From Bacteroidales bacterium UBA5342 (GTDB lineage: Bacteria; Bacteroidota; Bacteroidia; Bacteroidales; UBA5342), in contig DHQI01000043.1 of assembly GCA_002408065.1 (NCBI GenBank), positions 1,183 to 24,372 of the forward strand: 23,190 nucleotides of DNA. The letters are read 5' to 3'. Positions within the stretch are counted from its first letter, which is position 1; every line of letters starts with the position of its first letter. The position numbers and the translations under genes are program-made. Below are positions 14,201 to 20,947 of this stretch, piece by piece. Under the pieces are notes generated by a model that was not told the DNA's origin, did no database searches, and worked only from the letters and a program-made list of their open reading frames with translations.

Positions 14201-16584
14201 GTATTGAGATTATTGGCTCTGCGAATCCGATGCTTGATAATAACAACTTTTACAATATTCAGAAGGCACCTATTAATATGAGTATGTTTGCTGAACCTGT
14301 ATTTAGTGGTAACTCAATGTCTAATGTCGGACGACAAGCTATACAGATTATTCCTGAAACTTATTCTAAAACAGATACTTTTCCAATGCGTGATTTTGCC
14401 GGTATTGATTCTATTACTTATTGTTTGTTAGGTAATTATATTATAAATGATGGAACGACAATAACCATACCAGCTGGCATGGTATTTAAAACAACAGAAG
14501 AGTTATATTGGTACTACTATGGTTACCCAAGGGATGGTGGTACTTTCGTTGTTAATGGTAAGTTGCTTGTGGAAGGTGACGCTAGTAATCCAGCCGTATT
14601 TACTAGTTTCTATGATGATACAGAAGGGCGTCCGCTTGATACCGGTAGCGATGGCCTTAAAGCACACAGTACAGATAACTATGCTTGGTTTTCGTTTGAA
14701 AATGTAAGTGACGATGCTAGTAAGATTGATAATGCATTGATAAAATACGGTTGGCGCTCAATAGAAATAAAGAGTGCTTCACCAACCATCACTAATTCTG
14801 TATTTGAAGAAGGTGAGCGTGGCGTTTTGATGACAGGCGTATCTGAGCCAATCATAACTCACAATACTTTTCATAATATGAGGTATTCACCAATGTCAAT
14901 TTCTTTGGTAGCCTATCCAGCTGATGATAGCGATAATACTATCAGTGGCAGTACGTATAAAGTAATAGAAGTTAACGAGGAAACGTTGACACAGGATGTG
15001 AACTTGCCTAAGCGAAGTTTTGGCGGTATCCCTAAAATCCCATACTATTTCAACGGTGATTATACTGTGGGAACAGGTGCTATTCTAACGGTTGATACTG
15101 GAGTTGTCTGTAAATTTAATGACAATAGTCAGATGAATGTGCAGAAGGGCTTAATTGCTAAGGGAGCTTCACAAAAGGAAAATAATATTGTGTTTACTAG
15201 CATTGTCGATGATTTCTATGGTGGAGATTCCAATGCTGATTCTACGACTACTAGTGTTAATGATAATTATTTTACACAATGGGATGGCTTATTCTTTACT
15301 TCTACATCTATTAATGAATCCTGTTTGTTAGACCACTGTGTTTTTAGATGTGTTGAAAATTATGAAAGCTATTCTGCTATTGAAGCCAATAGTGCCAGTC
15401 CCACCATTACAAATACTTCCTTTTCAAAAGTTCCTAATGGTGTAGAAGTTATTGGTTCGGGAAATCCGGTAATTAACAATTGTGATTTTTATGATGTAAA
15501 ATATTATGGGGTGAAAAATGTAGATAAAAGCTTCTTGATAGACGCTACCAATAACTGGTGGGGAAGCAATAGTGGGCCAAGTCATACTAGTAACCATGAT
15601 GGAAATGGTGTTTCAGTTACTGATGAGGTGAACTTTACTCCTTGGAAAATGTCTGGTGCAGTGAACCCATTATTGGGAGATGTGAGTCAAAATGGAGAAG
15701 TGCAAGCTTACGATGCTGCGCTTATACTGAAGAGTACGGTAGGAACGTATAGTTTAACGCCTGAACAAGTGGATGTGGCTGACGTTACCGGAAATCAGGG
15801 CGTAAATGCAGTGTCGGCATTAGACGCTTCTATGGTGTTGCGTTATTCTGTAGGCCTAATCAACTATTTTGAGGCTACAACATTACGCTCAGCAACTATT
15901 AATAACGCACAACTGAGTATTGCTGATGCAACAGTGTTGCCGCAAGACGAGGTAGAGTTACCAATAACACTTGATAATGTTGCCGGTACTTATGCTGTTC
16001 AGCTCAAGGTGAGGTATAATCCACTAATTCTGGAAGATATGGAGGTTGTTTCATCTGAAGTAAACGGGATGAACTTTACTTCTAATGTAGCAGATGGCTA
16101 TATATATATATCTATGGCAGGAACACAAGCTATGACAGAAGGGGGTCAGATTGCCACACTTAAGTTTAAAACTGCTGATGTGATGGAAGAACAAATATCC
16201 GGAATTGATGTAATTCAGTTTTTAAGAAATGAAGATGACCTGACATCAGCTGCCAGATCTGGTATTGTAATAGTGAAAGATCCTACAAAATTAACTGAGG
16301 ACATTAGTCTTATTACAGCTATCGAAGCATATCCTAACCCATTCGACCGAGAACTGAATATACGTTTTAATGTTCGTAATGCCGGTCAGGTTTCGCTTAA
16401 GGTATATGATCAGCTTGGTCAGATGGTAGATGTGTTGGTAAATGCGCAACACAGCCCGGGCCAGTATACTATGACATGGGATGGAACTAACGGTAAAGGT
16501 CAGCAAGTGAGTCAAGGAATATATTTCGTTAAGTTTATAACAGAAGAAAGAGAGCAGGTACTTAAAGTGCAGATGTCTAAATAG
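11257..16584 (+). CDS. Giant T9SS-exported beta-helix adhesin with dockerin-like and cohesin-like domains
   Basis: This 1775-residue protein has a signal peptide (1-19) and a long right-handed beta-helix region (about 40-1465) of seven units near 200 residues. The helix ends in NNWWGSNSGP (1432-1441), a motif that often closes such helices. A dockerin type I-like pair of loops follows (1474-1535: GDVSQNGEVQAYDAALILK and ADVTGNQGVNA...LDASMVLRYSVG). Then come a cohesin-like domain (about 1547-1675) and a T9SS type A sorting domain (about 1685-1775: AYPNPF, LKVYDQLGQMV, SQGIYFVKF). It should cross the inner membrane by Sec and the outer membrane by the T9SS, then be anchored at the surface or released. 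The ligand is unknown. No hydrolase motif was recognised, although beta-helices include polysaccharide lyases. The next gene follows after 55 bases. Confidence 0.85.
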   Translation: MKKLLLILVLCGVVSVVGAETNVSGTIAVDSTFTIGQSPFVVTSSLTVNPDVTLTVDSGVVVQFNDGTSLELKGTLDAYKATFTSVNSSAERGDWNGIRVGYYADSAKLNLNSSSVLFATRIYMDRGIANIQNSYIQSCSEYGLLVDAGVDLNLSSTIISGNAKPMRLNGWPNFTLDASVDFQGNDVDKVEVYPSYIAYDYSLPGINVPYFFYYDLSIKNNSVVSVADDNVLLCRDVNVESGSTLLLGSEAVLKFSENYNGLNVYGTLTAVADADEFIYFTSAKDDNWGGDTNNDAGATDPASENWEGVRFYNSTSSASTMTRCKVRFAGYNDRGGITLSNSDATIDACDIATCYIGIYIGEASDPSISNTIIGSSDMTPIAMAFDANPTFANNQLSFSDNAYDAIGLIGGTMKKSGHIVKRNFTGIDNITYLILSKIVVPDTMTLTIDPGVVIKASTSYYGSNKNIVVEGTLLANGTSSEKIVFTSAKDDNHGNPGDTNKDGTTETPSVGDFGAIVFTPTSSSSSSLTHSIIKYARGNQSEYYFNQYVQDAAVITVNASPTISDNLIKDIYQGIRCYEASNPAINNNEVVNVSSTPFAISPSAAPTFSGNSFTNAGIMALGLLGGDMTQSGTLSKTNLAGYNNISYSLLYHLTVKNGSYMTIDPGVVIKANNSKLIVEGGLKINGTPTEKVIFTSIKDDNVGNPADANGDGNASSPSAGDWSMLRFEDTSDDDSCFINNAEFRYAGKYQPSYYAYYYSTIEISNANPTIKNTSIGQGLRFGVRIEGNAAPDLDNVSIQNMEYEPIGMSLTSNPTFSNMTFVANRAKGLAIIDANLSSDATLIKRDVAGVQNIAYVVNDKLTINPDAEFRINPGVNIKFRRSYGYIEIQGAMIADGTPDESIVFTSIRDDSRGGDTNNDGNTAAPELGDWRGLYFKSSGLDTLNVLDNVSVRYGGQDQESVSFNACTGKVSNSSIELSKGYGIEIIGSANPMLDNNNFYNIQKAPINMSMFAEPVFSGNSMSNVGRQAIQIIPETYSKTDTFPMRDFAGIDSITYCLLGNYIINDGTTITIPAGMVFKTTEELYWYYYGYPRDGGTFVVNGKLLVEGDASNPAVFTSFYDDTEGRPLDTGSDGLKAHSTDNYAWFSFENVSDDASKIDNALIKYGWRSIEIKSASPTITNSVFEEGERGVLMTGVSEPIITHNTFHNMRYSPMSISLVAYPADDSDNTISGSTYKVIEVNEETLTQDVNLPKRSFGGIPKIPYYFNGDYTVGTGAILTVDTGVVCKFNDNSQMNVQKGLIAKGASQKENNIVFTSIVDDFYGGDSNADSTTTSVNDNYFTQWDGLFFTSTSINESCLLDHCVFRCVENYESYSAIEANSASPTITNTSFSKVPNGVEVIGSGNPVINNCDFYDVKYYGVKNVDKSFLIDATNNWWGSNSGPSHTSNHDGNGVSVTDEVNFTPWKMSGAVNPLLGDVSQNGEVQAYDAALILKSTVGTYSLTPEQVDVADVTGNQGVNAVSALDASMVLRYSVGLINYFEATTLRSATINNAQLSIADATVLPQDEVELPITLDNVAGTYAVQLKVRYNPLILEDMEVVSSEVNGMNFTSNVADGYIYISMAGTQAMTEGGQIATLKFKTADVMEEQISGIDVIQFLRNEDDLTSAARSGIVIVKDPTKLTEDISLITAIEAYPNPFDRELNIRFNVRNAGQVSLKVYDQLGQMVDVLVNAQHSPGQYTMTWDGTNGKGQQVSQGIYFVKFITEEREQVLKVQMSK
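11374..15651 (+). repeat. Seven beta-helix units inside the giant adhesin
   Basis: Units begin near residues 40, 226, 430, 645, 853, 1053 and 1260. Each has a strand block of the type LTIDPGVVIK, then VEGTLLANGT, FTS, an acidic loop, GDW-x-G-x-x-F, an IKYAG-like strand, and ASPTI...N and NP-x-I-x-NN turns. The acidic loop reads FTSxxDDxxG followed by a D-rich segment such as DTNNDG in units 2 to 7 (near residues 280, 485, 694, 904, 1115, 1313). Unit 1 lacks it (FTSVNSSAERGDWNGI). The loop resembles a calcium-binding insert (inference). Units have diverged strongly at the DNA level. Confidence 0.8.
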
Positions 16585-16639
16585 GTGATACGTCACTTAT
16601 TCTAACATTAAATTAATCTGTAATTTAAATATCTAAGTT

Positions 16640-19600
16640 ATGAAAAAGATAATTATATATTTGATAATCTTATGCTTCTGGATAGGTGCCGCTTCGGTGG
16701 CAGCCCAGGGCATAGGGCTACGTTTCCCTGATACGATTATGGTACAGGGCGATACCCTAATTTTACCCCTTATTGTGGATTCCACTCTTACAGGAGAAGA
16801 AGTTTACTCTTTTAATCTTGATGTGCGTTTTGATGACTATTATTTTGAATACCTTGGTGTTTCAAAAGGTGAGCTGACTTCAGGGTTTAGTGATCTGGTG
16901 GTTAATGCTGATAACCGGGAATCAGTTCTTATTTCCGGAGCCGGAGGGGCGCCGCTTGCGGGTACCGGAACTTTACTGTATGTTCATTTCAGAGCTATTA
17001 GTTATTATACTTGGGGTAGTACTGTGAGCCTGTATTCTTCCTCAATATTAAATGAGGGCATGCCACTTATCGTTCCTCAAAGTGGTCGTGTAAGTATTCA
17101 ACAAGCTCCAGAGATAGCCATTAGCCCTAATGATGCAGACTTGTTGGTAGGTGAAACGCAGGATTTTTATGTGTATGGTGATACCGTATCCCCATTTGTG
17201 TTTGAGGTAGAAGATCCTGCTGTGGGTAGTATCGATGCTGATGGCAGATTTACAGCATTAGCTCCCGGACACACTAAAGTGATGGTGACCGACTCTGCCG
17301 GCACTGTGGACTATACCAATAATGACATTAATGTGTTTGCTGCCAAACTGAGTGCTCCATATGATATGGAGGCTTGGCAGGGTAGTGTGGTAGATGTGCC
17401 GGTTATTTTGCTCAATGCAAGTGGTAGCGACATCATTTCCGGTAGTTTTAAATTTGATTTTAACGACTACTATCTCTCTTATCTTGACTATACGTTAGCC
17501 GGGACATTATTAGAGAGTGCTTATGTCGAAGTTGTAGAAATGCCTTCAGAAGAATTGATTGTGAATTTTGCTACTTCTATGCCTCTTGAAGATGACAGTG
17601 TTTTGATGTACTTACATTTTGATGTCTCTCGTGAGCAAAGGGGATATACCTATCTTAGTTTTTCTGATATCCTGTTTAATGAGGATATTGTGGGAATGGC
17701 TGAGCGTGGACGCTTTCAGACAATCAACTATCAGACGGTAAACTTATACCATTCTAGTTATGATCTTATTGCAGGAGATATTGTGCCATTGAATTTTTAT
17801 GGTGGTATTTTACCTTACTCATACGCAAGCAGTGATACTACTGTGGCTGTAATTTCTGATGAAGGAGTGGTAACAGCTCTGAAAGGAGGGAGCGTGACCT
17901 TTAGTGCTACTGATTCTGTTGGATCTCAAAAAGTATCTAATGTGTTTACTGTCTATGATACCTACATCGAGGTGCCCGATACAACAGGTCCTGAAGGAGG
18001 AGTCTTTCTCTTGCCGGTTTATATAGGCGAAATGCTCTCGGGTGCAGAAGCCAGTGCCTTTCAGATAGGCTTTAGTTACAGGACACCAGAACTGGAATTT
18101 CTGGAGCTTGTCACTGAGGGTAGTCTGACACAGGGCTGGGCTTTGGCCACTTCTAATATCGGAAATGAGATAAACATCTCGGGTGCCAATACGACATCAC
18201 TTGCCGGATCGGGGGTATTGTTCTATCTTAAGTTTGGCTTTACAACTGAGTTTACTATTAATGAACAGGCTTATGTTAACATTGAGCAGGTAATGCTTAA
18301 TGAAGGATATCCTACGGCTTATCCGAATGATGGTTATATTAAATGTGTAAAACCAGAGGATTTACTGATTAGTAAGCTGATTGCTCCGGTTTCAGATTGC
18401 AACCTAACGGCAGAGGAAGATGTCGTTGTTGAAATCAAGAATAATGGTTATACCAATTATCATATTGGGGACACGTTGATGGTTTCATATCGTGTTTATT
18501 ACAATAGTACGGTTTACGATACAATTATATTGGAACAAGACTTTCCGATGAAAACAGTGATGATCTACACGTTCGAACAGAAAGCTGATCTTTCCCAGGA
18601 TAACAAGGAGTATCACATTGAAGTTCAGACTGAATTGTCTTCAGAACGTGATGCTGATCCTAATAATGACAGGATATATACACATATTATTAATTTCCGG
18701 AATCCTACATTGTATTTAGGAGAGGACATTTCTACCTGTGTACAAGAGCCTGTGATCATTACAGCTCCTGAAGGATTTGTTCATTACGAATGGTCTACAG
18801 GTGAGCTTGATACTAACGCAGTAAGTGTAGATACAACTATGATACTATGGCTTACGGTAATGAATGATTACGGATGTACTGTGACAGATACTATCGAAGT
18901 GGTAATACATCCAATACCTGAGAAGCCACAAATTACTTATAGTGTCACGGAAGCCTGTGTTGGTGATACCGTATGGCTAGAGGCGCCGGCAGGATATATG
19001 GCTTATGAGTGGACTAGCCGGCAGCTTGATAGCATTATTGCTGTAACTCAATCAGGCGAGTATGGTGTGATGGTGTACAATGAGGGGATGTGTGTGAGCG
19101 ATACTTCTGATTTGATTGATGTTGTATTCTATAACAAACCGCTTGCGAATTTTAGTTATACCAATGAGGGATTAAGGGTTAGCTTTACTAATTTATCACT
19201 GGAGGCCAACACCTACTGGTGGGCTTTTGGAGATGGGAAATATTCATCAGATGAAAACCCTGTTCATCAGTATTCTTTATTAGCCGATAATTATGAAAAA
19301 AGCGCTTCTGTTGAAAAACTTGATGTGGCAGAAGTAAAAAATGAATTTGTGGTCAGCTTGAGAAGTTATAATGGCGTTTGTGACGATTATTATCGTGACA
19401 CCATTCCTTATGAGGCTCTTGCCTCCAGTACTCTTTATGAAACTATTTGTGAAGGTGCTGTTTATGAGTTTGATAATCAATACTTGAATGAGAGTGGTAC
19501 TTATATTCGTGCTTATGTTGATAGTTTGGGGAATGAAATGGTCGAAGCTTTATACCTTACAGTGGCAGAGGTTTATAGGGATACTTTGATGATTGATATA

Positions 19601-20719
19601 TGTGAGTATGAGCCCTTGTATTTCAATGGTAATATGCTGACAGAAGCAGGGTTTTATACCGACACTTTTGTATCATCACTTGGTTGTGATTCTATTGTTA
19701 CTATTGATTTAACCATTATGACAGGCACCGTTGATTCTATAGAAGCAGTTATTTGTGATGGTTCTTATTATCTGTTTGCGGGTGATACTTTATGGACTCC
19801 GGGTGTATATATCACTACTGAACCTGTAGGTGATTATCCCTTTGCGGCACCACCATGTATAAAAACAGTATTGACATTGGATGTTGAGCCTTCTGGCTTT
19901 ATGAATGATACCATTACGATTTGTAAGGATGATTTACCTTTTGAATATAATGGTCATATCTTTCCGGTTGGCACAACTTCAGGTGAGAAAATTCTGTCTT
20001 TTGAGTCAGAACACGGCTGTTGGTCTGAAATTATACTTCAACTGACAGTGATTGGAGGAGATTCTACCTATGTTATTGATTATGGAATGATTTGCCCTAA
20101 CGAAGAAATAAATGGTATCCCACGGGTGGATGAGAATTTTGATACTTTAAGGTATACCAATAAGTGTGGTTTTGATAGTATTATTATTCATCGTTGGGAG
20201 ATGATTCCTATTCCGGATATTGATATAAAGGGTGCTGTTAATGTAGTTCTTAATACCCCGGTGGTGTATTCAGTTTCTTTATTGGCTGAGTATATAGAGT
20301 GGTTTATTGAAGACACTACAGCAGTACTAACGTACCTCAATGATACTGCAATTGAAGTTGTTTTCAGTGAGGTAAAAGTGTACCAATTGCAAGCTGCAGT
20401 GTTTAATCAGTGTGGATATTATGCCGATACTTTCTCCATAAATGTGGATAGTACTGCTGCTGGTCTTGATGATAGACTGTACGATAATGTGGTGGAGGTA
20501 TATCCCAACCCGGCTCAAGATTTTGTTCAGTTGAAGTCTTTATACCAGATATCGTCTGTAGTTGTTTACAACTCACATGGTGCCACGGTAATATCTAAAG
20601 ATGTTAAAGGAAAACAAGTCCATCTTGATTTGAGTGCTATTCGTTCGCAAGGTATTTATTTTATTAAGGTAATATGCCTTAACAAAAAAGAGTACTTTGT
20701 TAAGATTATGCTTGAATAG
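16640..20719 (+). CDS. T9SS-exported multi-cohesin scaffold-like protein
   Basis: This 1359-residue protein has a signal peptide (1-22). Three cohesin-like beta-sandwiches follow at about 25-154, 235-362 and 440-570, separated by two Big-type Ig domains (about 156-233 and 363-438). Then come a CARDB-like domain (575-690), two Ig-like domains with YEW and DTT motifs (690-830), a PKD domain with YWWAFGDG and NPVHQYS (about 833-910), five cysteine-containing adhesin repeats (about 932-1187), a further Ig-like domain, and a T9SS type A sorting domain (about 1284-1359: VYPNPAQDFVQL, GIYFIKV). The cohesins share D-x-R-F-D-like strands, a YLGV/FLEL block and a GxGxLxY strand. No enzyme domain is visible. 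Co-transcription with the dockerin-bearing upstream gene suggests it is its binding partner (inference). A terminator follows. Confidence 0.85.
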   Translation: MKKIIIYLIILCFWIGAASVAAQGIGLRFPDTIMVQGDTLILPLIVDSTLTGEEVYSFNLDVRFDDYYFEYLGVSKGELTSGFSDLVVNADNRESVLISGAGGAPLAGTGTLLYVHFRAISYYTWGSTVSLYSSSILNEGMPLIVPQSGRVSIQQAPEIAISPNDADLLVGETQDFYVYGDTVSPFVFEVEDPAVGSIDADGRFTALAPGHTKVMVTDSAGTVDYTNNDINVFAAKLSAPYDMEAWQGSVVDVPVILLNASGSDIISGSFKFDFNDYYLSYLDYTLAGTLLESAYVEVVEMPSEELIVNFATSMPLEDDSVLMYLHFDVSREQRGYTYLSFSDILFNEDIVGMAERGRFQTINYQTVNLYHSSYDLIAGDIVPLNFYGGILPYSYASSDTTVAVISDEGVVTALKGGSVTFSATDSVGSQKVSNVFTVYDTYIEVPDTTGPEGGVFLLPVYIGEMLSGAEASAFQIGFSYRTPELEFLELVTEGSLTQGWALATSNIGNEINISGANTTSLAGSGVLFYLKFGFTTEFTINEQAYVNIEQVMLNEGYPTAYPNDGYIKCVKPEDLLISKLIAPVSDCNLTAEEDVVVEIKNNGYTNYHIGDTLMVSYRVYYNSTVYDTIILEQDFPMKTVMIYTFEQKADLSQDNKEYHIEVQTELSSERDADPNNDRIYTHIINFRNPTLYLGEDISTCVQEPVIITAPEGFVHYEWSTGELDTNAVSVDTTMILWLTVMNDYGCTVTDTIEVVIHPIPEKPQITYSVTEACVGDTVWLEAPAGYMAYEWTSRQLDSIIAVTQSGEYGVMVYNEGMCVSDTSDLIDVVFYNKPLANFSYTNEGLRVSFTNLSLEANTYWWAFGDGKYSSDENPVHQYSLLADNYEKSASVEKLDVAEVKNEFVVSLRSYNGVCDDYYRDTIPYEALASSTLYETICEGAVYEFDNQYLNESGTYIRAYVDSLGNEMVEALYLTVAEVYRDTLMIDICEYEPLYFNGNMLTEAGFYTDTFVSSLGCDSIVTIDLTIMTGTVDSIEAVICDGSYYLFAGDTLWTPGVYITTEPVGDYPFAAPPCIKTVLTLDVEPSGFMNDTITICKDDLPFEYNGHIFPVGTTSGEKILSFESEHGCWSEIILQLTVIGGDSTYVIDYGMICPNEEINGIPRVDENFDTLRYTNKCGFDSIIIHRWEMIPIPDIDIKGAVNVVLNTPVVYSVSLLAEYIEWFIEDTTAVLTYLNDTAIEVVFSEVKVYQLQAAVFNQCGYYADTFSINVDSTAAGLDDRLYDNVVEVYPNPAQDFVQLKSLYQISSVVVYNSHGATVISKDVKGKQVHLDLSAIRSQGIYFIKVICLNKKEYFVKIMLE
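16712..18349 (+). repeat. Three cohesin-like modules alternating with Big-type modules
   Basis: Modules lie at 16712-17101, 17342-17725 and 17957-18349, about 385-395 bases each. Modules 1 and 3 share SGA/ANTTSLAG or GGAPLAGTG blocks followed by LLYVHF or LFYLKF, and both end in a conserved xILNEG / VMLNEGYP strand. Module 2 is more divergent (SDILFNEDIVG). The intervening Big-type modules contain the typical SxDxxVAxIxxxGxVTALxxGxxxxxATDSxG pattern. Assignment to the cohesin family is by pattern, not by search. Confidence 0.7.
19433..20200 (+). repeat. Five tandem C-rich adhesin repeats
   Basis: Units of 45-55 residues begin near residues 932, 980, 1031, 1088 and 1141. The pattern is ICxGxxYxFNGxxLxxxGxYxxxxxSxxGCDSIVxLxLxV. 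Each unit has one cysteine near its start, and units 2, 4 and 5 have a GC or CG near the end. Similar repeats are common in surface proteins of Bacteroidota. Unit 5 is degenerate and ends in a W-containing strand. Confidence 0.65.
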
Positions 20720-20746
20720 GAGATCTTGTTTCCGGGTATATAAAAA

Positions 20747-20778
20747 AATTCTCATTTTGGTAAATGGGGATTTTTTTT
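20747..20778 (+). terminator. Intrinsic terminator after the scaffold gene
   Basis: AATTCTCATTT (20747-20757) pairs with AAATGGGGATT (20762-20772), with two G-U pairs and a 4-base loop, and a run of eight T residues follows (20771-20778). It closes the adhesin operon. The A run at 20742-20748 on the other side could let it also work on the minus strand for the GH2 gene. Confidence 0.82.
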
Positions 20779-20947
20779 AGGCTATATGTCCGATTCTTAT
20801 TGAGGAGAAGTGCATCATTCTTTTACATAAGAACGGTTTTGTTTTCAGAAATAACTCCAGGGAAAATGGTAGAATTTGTTGTTGTTAATGAATATTGTTG
20901 CGTTAAACCATTTAAAAAGAATTCTATGCAAGTTTTATGTAACGCGA

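Noticed and set aside
16099..16111. (TA)6 tract inside the cohesin-coding part of the first adhesin
   Set aside because: It is short, encodes an ordinary strand (GYIYIS) and keeps the frame; phase variation is not supported.
11257..20719. Calling the pair a true cellulosome
   Set aside because: No enzyme with a dockerin, no cellulase and no cellulose-binding module is visible; only a scaffold-like pair is supported.
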